From NCBI GenBank assembly GCA_964035545.1, contig OZ037772.1, forward strand, positions 8,542,650 through 8,606,649: a stretch of DNA of 64,000 bases, written 5' to 3'. The notes beneath the pieces are model-generated. The model was given only the letters and a program-made list of their open reading frames with translations, made no database searches and was not told where the DNA came from. The stretch is from Bugula neritina. Its lineage: Eukaryota > Bryozoa > Gymnolaemata > Cheilostomatida > Bugulidae. The translations under genes were made by a program, and so were the position numbers. Positions 45,286-58,300 of the stretch are shown here, in pieces (positions within the stretch are counted from its first letter, which is position 1; the number at the start of each line of letters is the position of its first letter).

Positions 45286-45984
45286 GCACACAATGGTAAT
45301 GAAAGTTCCAATGACACAGTAAGATCCACATTAGAGTGCAATTGCTAAAAAATTTTGTACACTTATACAGTATAAATTTACTTTTTTTATCAATATCATT
45401 CTTTAGAAACAGATAGATATGAAAACCATTAAATAGTACCAATTAGCCAACAATTTTTTAATGTTTGTAAAACTTTATACTTACATGGCTGGCCCCCAGA
45501 CATGGCGTAAGAACTAAACACAACCCAGAGATACTTAAAAGAAGAGAAGTTAGTGCCTTATAAAACTTCACCATAAAATATCCACGAGCAGAATAGTTAG
45601 ACTATGATCTACACTGAATCAGATAATTATCTAGTAGCATAGCGTCCTGTCCTGGCTATTTGTTTGCAAATAATCAGTATTATAGTTAGCTATTGTATAT
45701 TAAAAAGCTGTTAGAACAATAGTATGCAAGTGTTTCATGTTTAATAAAAAACTCAATGTCAAGGTCAATTACTTTTGATAATTGAAACATTACAACCACC
45801 ATGAGTTATGTCAATTGCTGTATTAAGTAAAATTATTGAGACAATTTCATCTGACACACTTTTGCATGTTATTAAAAATTTTAACTACATGTAACAAGTG
45901 GAAGAAGGTAAAATATAACATCCCAACACCAATAAATTTCAAAAGCTTTACTACACTTAACTAAAAAGTGACAGTATATGTGTG

Positions 45985-46115
45985 CAAGAATGGGGAAATT
46001 GAGAAGAGCCTGCCTTCTAGATTAGAAATGTAGCATCAGAAGTTATGTTCTCGTGAGAATTTCAACCCCAAACTTTAAACCAAAATTTGATATTAAAGTT
46101 AAAAAACTTAGGCTA
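45985..46115 (+). repeat. Dispersed repeat, copy 1
   Basis: GAAATTGAGAAGAGCCTG through AAAAAACTTAGGCTA is found again in reverse at 55480-55612, within the fibrinogen-related gene. Family unknown. Confidence 0.75.
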
Positions 46116-46436
46116 CCTTAATCTCTTCTCTATATATACTGTTCCTATAAAAAGAGAAGGTGATACCTCAACAATTCATAGCTCCAGGATTTTGTAGTTA
46201 CTTATAACTGTTTGGTTACGTAAGCTATAATGAAATTATCTCAATATTGGTTTTACTTTCAATATCTTAGACTGGTGAATAGTATTCTTTTAGAAAAAGT
46301 CATAATGTAACCGCTTATGTTATATCTCAAGCAATCAAGCTAACAATTAGTTAATATAATATTCTTACAAGGACAATAATTTAGTGAGTTATCATCTCTA
46401 ATACTAATAACTGTACTAACAAAGGATTGAGTGAAA

Positions 46437-46503
46437 GATTACAGTTGGTTGGCTACAGTTGGTTGGCTACAGTTGGTTGGCTACAGTTGGTTGGCTACAG
46501 CTT
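46437..46503. repeat. Four-copy minisatellite
   Basis: The 14-bp unit TTGGTTGGCTACAG is repeated about four times. Confidence 0.9.
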
Positions 46504-47819
46504 ATTGGAAAAGTTGAAAGGTCACGTTAACCTAAAAACTACAATACCGTTTTGAAGACGTTCATACGAGGTCAATTATATAAATTATAGGCAGTTATTC
46601 GCGTACAAATCCAGTTGCTTTTTTGGATCTTTGGCAGAGAAAGTCTAGCACGTGTGTTTGTAAAGCTAATGAAAACAAACTTTTTGCTATCCTCAACCGT
46701 AACCTGTCAGTAGATCTCAATTTAGTTCTCTTTTCTAAATACTCAGCTTTTGCAAATACAGCACCAACATAAACATAGCAGACTTTTGTAAATTTTTGAT
46801 TCCAAGTATTAGCATAAAGTAAAGTGATTGACTACCACAACTACAAAGATTATTTCTAGCACTAGTAGCTTAAGTTTGCTATTTGAGTATTCAGTTTTAC
46901 ACCGGTGTAACTGTAAGTCACTTATTTTTAAACTTTAGTCTTACAGTTACAGTTAGTGGTACAACTTATTCTTATAATAGAAACGTAAAAACTTGGTAGG
47001 CCTATTTACTACTTTGTAACGTTAACAGAAACATTGAGTTTAAATATAAATATGAGTTAATTTATAGTTCTAACTGTAACTGCACGTATTAAATTCAATA
47101 TATTTTGATTTTCTTTGCTAGTTCTATTTGAGTATTACTATTACTATTAGTATTACTAGTGAGTATTAGTAGTACTATTAGCTTAGGCTTCGAGTTACTG
47201 ATAGTGAAACTGAATATAAGTATTACTAATACTATTAGTATTAGTATTACTACTATTATTATTATACCAACTAACACTTAACAGTAAAACCAAAAATAAC
47301 TAATACTATGAAGACTGCTATCACTATGAGTATGAGTGTGGCTATTGGTATTAGTATAGTTAGACTGAGACTATGTTCAAGTTATCATAATGATTACGCC
47401 TTTTACTTCTGGTTATACTTTCCATTTGTCTTATGACTCATCATCATCATAATCACAGACATTAACAGCTATAATTACAATAACTGAAAAAGTAAAACAA
47501 TTACTAGTATAACTTCAAGTTAAACTCATATAATAATAATACTTATACTTATACTTATATTATTATAGTTAATGTTGTTTTAATATGTGTTCTAAGACAA
47601 ACTTAAAGTGTGACACTGACAGATATTGACAACCCTCAAACTAAAAATAAAAGACTGAGTCATAATCATAATGATTATGATAACTGTCTACTAGTAGGAC
47701 AGAAAATGCTTCGCGTAACTCTGCAAATTGTTCGATATAACATTTTTGCAACAGCACATATCACTTAGCAACAGTCTTTCTACAACTAGTCTTCCTGTTT
47801 ATAGGTACTGTCCAGTAGG

Positions 47820-48060
47820 CCTAATAATGGCACTGGTAAAATTGGCACAGGTAATAATGGCACAAATGGCAAAGTAGGTAAAATTGGCACCCTTTTAAGT
47901 TTTAATATTATGGTGCTTTTGGGTAGGTTTGGGTGTTTAGGGTAGGGGTTTGAGTTTAGGGTTGGAATTTAAGAGTTGAGGGTTTTAGTTTTGGGTCGGG
48001 AAAAATTTAACATCAGTGTGCCATTGTTTCCTACTTTTCTATTTGGTGCCATTTTCACCT
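47820..48060. repeat. Junction-repeat copy with telomere-like GGG tracts
   Basis: Repeated AATTGGCACAGGTAATAATGGCAC phrases are followed by GTTTAGGGTAGGGGTTTGAG and GTTTAGGGTTGG. It resembles 16140-16281, outside the array. Confidence 0.6.
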
Positions 48061-48357
48061 AAAACGACTTTTAGCAACAGAGCTGTTCCTGGAACATACA
48101 CTCTTAGCATATACTCAGTGAGATGCTATTTTTAGTCAATTCTAAAAGTGGAATCTAAATATTTTTAATTTTGTAAATATTTTGGAAAGTGATGAAAAAT
48201 GCATTAGCAGTGCCAAGTTTGTGAATGAAAGGCATTGCAAGTTTAGTAACAAACTGAGGTGATGTATAAATAAACAATAATAAATATAGATTTTGTTATT
48301 GTTAGACCCTCATGCCCTACCCCTCTGAAGTCAATAGCTAGTGGCATGACTGTAGAC

Positions 48358-48707
48358 TAAGCCTAGGGCCACACGGTGCGTATTTTCGCATGCGAAAATT
48401 GAAATCACAAGTAGCAAAGGTGTCCACTGTAGCGTCAGTGATGCGTGATAAATAAAGCTTTCATTTTTAAATCGCACTCGCTTTCAATAGAACGCAATTT
48501 ACTGGAATTCAGCACTAAAATAAAGAAATTGGGCTTGCTTATTAACTACCAGCCAATTAGGTGACGATGACAGAGACGATTCGCACTTGCGTTGAAAATG
48601 CAGAGCGACAAGTGCGAATGTTTTCTCAACGCGCACAGTGGACACCTTTGCTACTTGTGATTTCAATTTTCGCATGCGAAAATACGCACAGTGTGGCCCT
48701 AGGCTTA
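48358..48707. mobile_element. 350-bp MITE with 73-bp terminal inverted repeats
   Basis: 48358-48430 is the reverse complement of 48635-48707 with one mismatch by eye. The ends begin TAAGCCTAGGGCCACAC. The middle, about 200 bp, encodes nothing convincing. If the first TA is counted as target site, the insertion would fit a TA duplication, but the family cannot be fixed by eye. Confidence 0.85.
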
Positions 48708-49288
48708 GGACCATTCTATAGTTTTTGCTAATGTGAGGGTGGGTGTAGTAGTACTATCTCTGTCTACAGTTAGACATGGATAGTTTTTGCTCAAAGTGAG
48801 ACAAAAAATAAAATTTAATGCTCTGCACTATGGAAAGGAAGTGGAAATGCATCAATTCTTCTCTGTTCTCTGCATTTTGAACCTTATGCCATTTATCTTT
48901 AAATGAATTAGTAATTTTTCTGGCTGAATATTTTCACCCAATATTTTCTTGCTAGAGTTTTTAAAGAAAGCCACAGTTTCTGTAAAAAAGCTGGTTTGTA
49001 GGAGGCTTTTTTTAGTAGACTTATAACTGTGCATTACTCTATGTTGGTAACATAGTATTAGGGCTTTAATGTGGCATTTCTTTACTGGCACCACCTATGA
49101 TCCTGTAGGGGTTTGAACCTGTGACAGCACACACACTAGTGCTCTCACTAAGTAAGCCTTTGCCCACGTTGTACAAAAACATGCCTCATAATTTTATATA
49201 CCAGCCTTCAATCGAATATATCTACAATACTTGTACCTCAAACTTCTCATGTGCTATTTTAGGGTCAGGTTCAACCTTGACATCAAGT

Positions 49289-49344
49289 ATGAGGTCCCAT
49301 ATTCTACTTATACTGGGATTATTAAGCTGCTCTGGGTGTTTGAG
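49289..49344 (+). CDS. Signal-peptide exon of the fibrinogen-related gene
   Basis: ATG at 49289 starts MRSHILLILGLLSCSGCLR and the exon ends at an AG|GTAAGA donor in phase 2, which fits the phase-2 acceptor of exon 2 nearly 5 kb away (54339). The segment has a basic N-region, a hydrophobic core and small residues, as a signal peptide should. A TATATA at 49195-49200, about 90 bp upstream, could be a TATA box; this is weak. Confidence 0.7.
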
Positions 49345-52300
49345 GTAAGATCTATCTATTAACTACATGTGGTGGTAAATAGTCTTTATATAGTACTGCT
49401 TTTTCTGGGCTGAATCTCTACTTGTTATGAAGGAAATGAAGTCATGATTTGCTAAGTTCGTTCATGTTTGGTTTAAGATGAATCGAGTTTATGTAACATT
49501 TATCACTACAGTACATGTGTCACCACAACATAACAGTACATGTAACACTACAGTGTCACTGTACATGTAACACTACAGTGTCACTGTACATGTAACACTA
49601 CAGTGTCACAGTACATGTGTCACTACAGCATAACAGTACATGTAACACTACAGTGTCACAGTACATGTATCACTACAGTATCGCAGTACATGTAACACTA
49701 CAATATGACAGTACATGTATTACAGTATCACAGTTTGTGTAACACTACACTACCATAGTACATGTAACAATGTAATTTTATATACATTTGAGGTCAGTTG
49801 GTGGTCAAATATCCGGTAATTAAGTTGACCACTACTCGAGGCATCTCATTGCAGTGTATATTTGATAGCAATGTTTGTTATTATTACTTATAATTACTTA
49901 TCACTGCTATCCATTGAGCACAGAAATTTATAGCAAAGACCATATTTATTTTACAATGTTCAAAATACAGTAGTTGACAAAGAGTATAAATAAACCCTGT
50001 TGATAATCCTCAGCTTCAGTGAAGACCACAAATACTCCCAATACCAACCACAGGATCTGGCATAGAATTTCTATTTCCTCTCCAATTTCAAAATAAACAG
50101 CAGGCAGCAAGCGTATGACTCATCCTCTATTTCCTGGTCACCTCCTGCCAGACATCAGTAGACTGCTGACTTTGATATTCTAAACCTGAGTTCTGGCTAG
50201 AGTTTCTACTAATAGAGAAGGGTGGGATAGACAGAGAATATATTTTAGTTCCGCTATGTTTTCTGCATGAATTGGGAATTTTGGTTGAAATTGGCTTTTT
50301 TATTAAAAGAAAAAGCTCTTTGTATGCAGCAACTACCTGTATACCCTGCAAGTCTGAACTAAGTTCTGTGGATACTGGAGTTATAATGCCTTAAATTCCT
50401 ATTGTCAACTTTGATTCCCAAAGAAAACAATAATTTATGCACTGAAATTACCTCCAGATTCTAAGAGCTATCACTGTAATCATCCAAAATATGCAAACGT
50501 GAGCAAAGATAGCAAGTTTGAGTTGCTTGGAGCCTTGGCTATTTAGACAGCAACCACAAAACAATTACTGCCATGCAGGATGATGATGTTGGTGATACAT
50601 CAGTCAGACAGAGTTTTGTCTTTCATCTCTTTGATTACAACAACATCAAATGTGTTGAGTTCTTCTGCGTAGGGCTCTAATTAAACTAAGATGGCAGCTT
50701 ATATTAAACTAAGATGGCAACTTATATACCCCTAAATTATATACAATAATAAGAATAACCTTATAATTGGCTCAGTGCCCTGTTAATTGATTATCTAGTC
50801 TTTGTTTATTCTGTTTACTAGGTCGTTGAGTACAGAATATTATTTAATATTATTTTATATTGATACCAAAAGATGTTAATAATCTTCAGTCTAAGCCGTA
50901 ATTAGTTTCTTACAAATAAAAGTAAAAAATGTTTAGATATTTTGTGCATTTGATGTCAACAAAAGGATTTAATAGGGAAACAAACCATTATATAGATTAA
51001 TTACTAACTATTAAAAACAAGATTAAAAATTCACTTTGATGGAAAGTCAGTCATTTCTTTTTGAAGGTGAATCATATTTGATCTTCATTAACTAATAATT
51101 GCTTTTCCAAGCAGCTTTACTACTTCAATATCTGGAAAATCCCTGTTTAATCAATTATTTCTTGAGATGATAGAGCAGATTTTATGATGGGAATTACGCA
51201 ATAACCAGTCATCTTATTTATTTGCCTTCTGCAATACCAAATGATAATTCTAATATGTTCGCCAGAGCCTGCTCTGGTACTACAACTGTACTCATAACAT
51301 CAGTGTAATACTACAGTAACATACGCTACATGTCCAAGCATTATTCCCATGGATTTTTCATTCAATGCTTTGAAACAGTTATATCAAATGAAACCACAGT
51401 CATGAGTTCATGCAAACTACAACCACAAATTCCTCACACAAGCAGCCATTCTTCAGATAATAGAAACACTGTGATTATGTAACCACATGTATTGCTATAC
51501 TAGAGTACAATCAGATATTGTTTGCTGACTGTACCCTCACGTGTACTAGTAGTACTTCTCATCCACCTACTCAAGTAATTGCTGTCAGAATTGGAGCCTA
51601 TCAATGATCTGATGGCAATTAAATGTATCTGAGGAAGAAAATTTCTTGGAATTTAATTACCAGTCTAAACTCTAAATCCTTAGTTAGTTGAAAGCTTTCA
51701 GAGCTATAAGGACAGGAAATTAGAGCCCCTAACTTCTAGCTTTTAGCTTGTAGGTCCCAAACTAATGCTTATGATTTCCTAAGAAAAGAAGTTAGCAACA
51801 TTTTAAAATTTAGTCTCTTTCTCTTTTGAGTTTATCCTTCAGAAAACTAACCCAAATTTATAGTCACTATCCCTGTGAGAAACCCCTGATGGAAGTGTTT
51901 TAGTTAAATCAGGCTAAGGACTTATTATGATGTGGCACAGGAGCAATTATGACTGGATGCTCTTCCTAACATCACCAATTGTCTTTGTCTGGGCTCGAAC
52001 CTATGACTTCCTGTTTACTAGGCAAACACCTTCTCCCTGCTCCCTTGAGTATATCCTTCGTGGTAGTAGAATCTTATATGCTGAAAATATGATATAGTTA
52101 TATAGTATAAAGTAGATAACTCCCATTGTTGTTTACCCTTATAAAACATACAGTGCTGTGAAAAAGTTTAAGGACGCTTGCAGAAATTTCTATGTATTTC
52201 TATGTATTGTTTAATAGGCATTTCTTGGAAGTTCTTAGTATTTTCCTGCAAGTTCTATATATCAAAAGGACCCTTAGAATGTGCACTACAATTTCCACCA

Positions 52301-55300
52301 TATAAATTCCTACTGCTGTGATGTTTTCTACCTATTTTCGGGCTAACTATACAAGCAGCTAAGAAAGCGCAACTCCTGTGTTTTTATGTTTCCAAAGTTT
52401 ATCGTTTCTGATAATCACAAAAGGCTAAACAGTGAAATTTGACTTTGTACATGGCATCATGATACCATAAAGTATGACTTTCTTTCATAATTTGAAATCT
52501 GTCATTTAGTTGTAAGCTTTTACATGGTGTCCACTTAGGTGCTGCGCATAGACAAAATGAGAGCTGTAAATCTTACTTCAGAAGCAAGGTTTGTAATAAT
52601 TTTTTTGCATAACGAAGGTTATTCAATTAGGAAAATATCTGAAAAGGTTGGCAAAGCAAAGACAATTGTTTATCAAATTATCAAGAAGTTCATGGAGACT
52701 GGCAGTGTAGCAGATCGACCTGAAAGTGGACGACCAAGAATAAGCACACTCGGAGATGACAAGGTTTTCATTAGGATCAGCAAGAAAGATTGCCATAAAA
52801 CAAGTCCTGAGTTGGCAAAGAATGATCAGAATCAACAGGAACAACAGCTTCGACATCCCTGATAAGGCGAAGACTGCTGAGCCATGGTCTATGTGTCTGC
52901 AAAGCAAAAAGGAAGCCTCTACTAACCGAGAAGTAGCGAAAAAACCGGCTACGGTGGGCCAAGGAGCATGGTAGTTAGACAGTGAATGATTCGAAAAAAG
53001 TAATTATTTCAGATAAATCTACATTTAATGTGAACAATCATGCTGAAAACTGTTTTGTTAGAAGATATCAGTATGAGGAATATAACCCGTAATGTATTCT
53101 TACAACAATTAAGCACCCTATCGGTGTTATGTTCTGGGGTTGTATAACATCAAAAGGTGTAGGTCGACTCAGTAATTGCTCTAAAATGATGTTAATGCCC
53201 AAAAATATATAGAGAATCTCAATGCTAAACTTCTTCCAATTATAAAAAAACTTCTTTTTAAATGAAATTAACATATTTGAAGATGACAATGCACCATGCG
53301 ATTGGGCAAAAACTGTTAAAGAGTGGATGAAAAAGCAAAGGGTCTCAACGCTTAACTGGCCAGCCCAAAGCCGGGACTTGAACCCAATAAGAAATTCATG
53401 GTCAAGAATGGCTAAAATAGTCTCTCCACAGAAGCCAACAACTAAGGTGACACTCATAGAGCCTGTAATTCATGCATAGCATCATGTTGCGACTGAAAAC
53501 GAGTTGGAGAAGCTGTACGAGTCGATGCCTCGTCGCTGCCGACTAGTGATTGAGAATAAAGGCTGGCCAACAAAACATTAATACTAAAATTTAAAGCACT
53601 GTGTGTTGCAATGCTGCTATAATGTGTATAAAAAATCACATATATTTTTCTATGTTTCAAGTAAAATATTCTCATGTCCTACAGTACACAAAAATTGTGA
53701 GAACATCGAATAATTCCCATATATGCATAGTATCTCATTATTTCACCCAAATTTTGAAAGGAAGTGAAAAGAGACACTAATAATTTATATAAATGAGATA
53801 AGGAGATTTTAAGGATCATTTTGATAGGTATCATCCCTATGGAAATGCTTTTGTTATGTCTTAAAATTAGCTTGGAACATTGCTATTATGGAAAACAATG
53901 AGGCGTCCTTAAACTTTTTCACAGCACTGTACTTTCTGAACACTAAGGAAATAGCCTTTACCCACTGTACTACAGTAAAGGACTAGGGAGTTGACGTTCA
54001 ACAATTTTGTTACTTTTAACGTCTAATCTTTGAAGATGAATATAGCTCAGCCTTCTGTGTGGCATGTTAAAACTTATTATAGGTGAATGGATTCTATGGG
54101 TGTCTGGTGGTCTTCAGTTTAGCACTTCCTCGCCACACATTACCAAGCAAGAACGTGCTATGAGAATACAACTTCCATTAACTGTTGTCAATTTTCTATG
54201 TCAAGTTGTAGTACTAATGCATGCTTACCAACTCTGATTTAGTTTAGTTTTTACTATGCATACCAATTTAGCTTTGATGTGTCGATGGTTTTGAATTATT
54301 TTTTTAAACTCCTCACTGAGTTGTCCTCCTTTTTTAAGTTTGAAAGATGGACTCCAAGGTTTTCCCTCTAATCAAGGAGCAGCCGACGTGTACACAATTA
54401 GTATAGATGACTCATCAGAAGTGGGCAGTGGTGAATCAGAAGATGAGTATTATGTCCAGAATGTTCTCACCAAACAGGGGACAACTCCAAAGAGTAAGAA
54501 TGAAAAGACAACTCTTCCAGTTGAAACAGAAGCTACAAGTGTTGCGTGAGTGGAGCAAACTTATATAGGAGTTAATGTGACCAAATTTTGAGATAAATAT
54601 AGGTTGTCTGATTTGCTGTATCCAATATTATATCACTGTGTCAAATAATAAATCACTATATGACTTATTCTAAAATATCACATATATGTTGCTATATTAT
54701 GTTATAATGTTACTATATAATATATCATCTTGTCTAATATTATGCCATTATAGAATGTGTTATATTTTTATACCATATAATATATCACTCTATTATACAT
54801 CGTATGGTATTTGTCCCTATATAATAAACTATATCATGTTCTAGCAAATTTAATTGGGAAATGAAATGGGCGATTATACGTATGTCAAAACAACACTTTG
54901 AACGGTAAACTTAGCTGTGAAATCGTTTTTAGCAACTGATAAAGTATTACAGAGCTTGTAGAAATCTACCCCCTGACCAAGATAATGTGTGACACTTCTG
55001 ACTCATCTCTCCTCTTTCCTTCAGTGCAAGTCTAGATTCGTCTGCCCTGGTGGAAATTAAGCTTCTTTTAGCCTATCAGAAGAAAGCTCTGGCAGAGATT
55101 CAGTCACAAGTAGCAGTAATGAGTTCAAGGTTAGACGTACAGCAAATCAGCATTAACCAGCAGGATCAGGTGGGTGTGTCTATTCCTAGTGGGTGTGCCC
55201 ACATCTGTTGGGTGTGTCCGAATTAGGTAGGTGTGTTTATGGGTGGGAAGTGTGTGCATATTTCTATCAATAAAGTAGTGTCTGAATACGTTTTGAGAAA

Positions 55301-58300
55301 AATGTCAAATTACATAAGTGATGCCAACCCTTTGTATAACTTTCTCGTTGAACAGCTGCAAAAATGAGCAATGATTGTTTTTCTTTGAGTTTATCTTTTC
55401 ATTTCCTGGTTGATGAAAGTAAACTGATACGTCTGCCACTCAGTATTCTGTAATATGGCTGTAGTGGAGAAATTTAGATAGCCTAAGTTTTTTAATTTCA
55501 TTGTTAAATTTTGGTTTGGGACGCGGGTTGAAATTCTTGTGAGAACATAACTTCTTATGCTACATTTCTAATCTAGAACACAGGCTTTTCTCAATTTCTC
55601 CATTACTGCACCTACCTCTGCCACTCAGTATTCTGTAATACGTCTGCTACTTGTCTAGTTATTAGCTGAGCACAGCAACTCAATCGGAGAATTGAAAGGG
55701 CGGCAGGATCGTGCGACTAGCGACATCTATACTCTCCAATCGGCAATCGTTAGTCACTCTAAAGACAAAGACCAGCACCTGCCTTCAACTACTGAGTTAG
55801 TATCACTACAACTCTGTGACTATTATACTGTGACTATTATACTGTGACTATTTTACTGTGACTATTTTACTGTGACTATTTTACTGTGACTATTTTACTG
55901 TGACTATTGTACTGTGACTACTATACTATCACTATTATACTGTGATTATTATACTGTGACTATTTTACTCTGACTATTTTACTCTGACTATTGTACTCTA
56001 ACTATTATACTGTGACTGTTATATTGTTACAGTAACTATTTTATTTTGACTGAAACTAGTAGACTGTGACTGCAATTGTTTTACGGAATGCCAAAATGAA
56101 TGTAGTGTAAAATTTAGATTTTGCTTTTTTAAAAATATGATGTTGGATTAATTGTATGGAAAAAGCGTCAAGAGATGTGAAAAAACTATAATTATGTTTG
56201 CTGTCTTTTGGCAGGTACGAAGCCACCACCGCTGCCACTCCTACTACGACTCCTACCACTTCAACTACTACCACTACTGCTGCCAGTTGGAGCACTTCTA
56301 CTGTTGGAGTCGAGGCAGCACCACCTGTAGAATCTCTGACATCAGAACTTCAAAAAGTGGAGGGCAGGGTAACGCTTCTGTTTATATCATTAGTATATAT
56401 CTTCATATCATTAGTATATATCTTCATATCATTAATATATATCTTCATATCATTAGTATATATTTTCATATCATTAGTATATCTCTTCATATCATTAGTA
56501 TATCTCTTCATATCATTAGTATATCTCTTCATATCATTAGTATATCTTCTCATATCATTAGTATATCTTCATATCATTAGTATATCTCTTCATATCATTA
56601 GTATATATCTTCATATCATTAGTATATCTCTTCATATCATTAGTATATCTCTTCATATCATTAGTATATATCTTCATATCATTAGTATATCTTCGTATCA
56701 TTAGTATATATCTGCATATCAACATCATACCTAAACCATCTGGGTTTGAAGGTAACAGAACTGGAGGAGCTTCACACAACTTTATCCTCAGTTCTCCAGC
56801 ATATCATATTAGAAAAAGTTTGGTTGAATGCAACTTTGTCCCCACAACAGAAAAACAGTTCAGAACCTGGGCTAGATCTACAGAATATTAAGGAAAATGG
56901 TGAGAAGTATTTTATATCTCATTTTCAGGTTTTGATTTGTTTATTTAAACAAGTTGAATACTTAACTGAGTAAATAATTTAAGACTATTGTAATTGCTTA
57001 TACAATATAGCCCTATAGCATGTTTTGAAGACGATTAATTTTTTATCAAAGACCACTTGCCTTTTCCTTTGAACCCTATAGCCGTTGGCATGGTTATTTC
57101 TGACTCGTGTAGTTTTCCCAACTCACTATTGCCTTTTGGCAGCCCATTTCTCGTACCTTACCATTGCCTAGCTTAGGCAAGTTGCTCACCTTTCTGATCT
57201 CTATGTATGTCACAGTGACCTACTTCAGTGAAGCAGACATACAGGAAGTGGAGGAAAGGACCAATCAGGTTATCAGTAGCATAGAAAAGTGGAATAAAGT
57301 TGAGCAGGTAACTCCTAAGTTAAATAAATTTATCCTTGATTTTATTGGATACTTGTAATTTGTTTGACTTCATTATGTGTTGCTATGGTAACCAAGTTGC
57401 CATGGTAACCTTGTTGCTTCGTTTACAATTATAGACACTACACGCTAGCCTCAGCAACCTACACGCCACTCATAGAAGTTACAGTCAGGAGTTGTCCCAA
57501 CTCACCAACTACTCTCTCAACAACGGCGTTATCATCGGACAGCTTGGCGAGGCCAGACTTAGAGATGGAATGTCCATTCTGTCGCTTATTAACAGCACTT
57601 CCTGGCTCGGGCAGCGGCTTTCTCAACTCAAGTCAGCCATGAATATGGTGAGTTGGTAAACTAAAAGCATTTATTACTAATATCTGTTTACTTACCTGTT
57701 TTCAGTCATGGTCTAGGCCCTAGGGCTTAGAGCGTTTGCATCGTAGTACGAAGTCATGGGTTCAAACTCGGCAAAGGCTAGTGGTGATGTTAGGAAGAGC
57801 ATTCAGTCATAATTGCTCCTCTGTCACATCTGAATAAGTCCTTAGCCCGATTTAAAAACCCTTTTCATCAGGGGTTTTTCACAGGGACAGTGACTATAAA
57901 TTTTCGTGAGTTTTTTGTATTTGTTTTGTTTTGTTTCATAATTTTATAATGCTGTCTACCTTAGGCTGTCCATTGTTGATTTGGGGAAGACAGCTTCTCT
58001 CCAGCTAAAATTTTCTGAAAAGCATTTACCTCAATACTCTGTTGTAATCGCAGCAGAGTATTTCCTTCAGTTGACAGGTTTTAGCAGGTGTCTAACTCAA
58101 TGGCTAGAATTAGTTTTAAATTGCTTTCCTTCATGGATTGTGGCAAAAAGTGGCATTTCTGTAGCAACACTTCCGCGTAAAGTTTTTTGGATTAACTCGC
58201 TTAATGATTTGCCACGGTCTAACCAAGATTACTGATTCTTTTATCTCGTAGAATCAGAACATCACAGAAGAGACAAACAGACAGATTGAGTCGCAGATTT

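Larger units (their letters stand above)
42024..45503 (-). pseudogene. Unit 12: paralogue interrupted by a TTAA-flanked MITE
   Basis: Exon 1 (45485-45503, MSGGQP) is intact. Exon 2 is split: 43785-44261 and 45035-45127 together equal the 570 nt of unit 11, with a 769-bp MITE between them at a duplicated TTAA. Exon 3 (43471-43631) is 161 nt, so out of frame, and has an early TAG. The front of exon 2 is replaced by the CACACTCGCA minisatellite as in unit 11. Exon 4 is open. Without the MITE being spliced out and exon 3 skipped, the family protein cannot be made. Subfamily C; it is the last unit before the fibrinogen-related gene, head to head with it. Confidence 0.8.
45504..49288. other. Intergenic DNA between the array and the fibrinogen-related gene
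   Basis: I see no gene. The contents are the upstream block of unit 12 (45655-45725), a dispersed repeat (45985-46115), a short minisatellite (46437-46503), ATT/ACT-rich sequence (47120-47280), a junction-repeat copy (47820-48060) and a MITE (48358-48707). A minus-strand frame of 80 codons at 48852-49094 has no recognisable domain. The two flanking genes are transcribed away from each other. Confidence 0.6.
49345..52148. other. Intron 1 of the fibrinogen-related gene, first part
   Basis: Apart from a minisatellite (49495-49770) and a SINE (51845-52045), nothing recognisable. Short frames such as 50127-50351 have no domain and break no pattern. Confidence 0.6.

Noticed and set aside
48499-48714. 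Minus-strand frame of 71 codons
   Set aside because: Lies within the MITE and its inverted repeat.
48852-49094. Minus-strand frame of 80 codons just upstream of the fibrinogen-related gene
   Set aside because: Lys-rich, with no domain I recognise, no splice context and no homologue elsewhere in the window; not enough to call a gene.
56152-56779. Long open frames around the 20-bp minisatellite (ISIYLHI and YTNDMK repeats)
   Set aside because: Only 56215-56368 is coding, as the Thr-rich exon; the rest is intronic repeat read in several frames.
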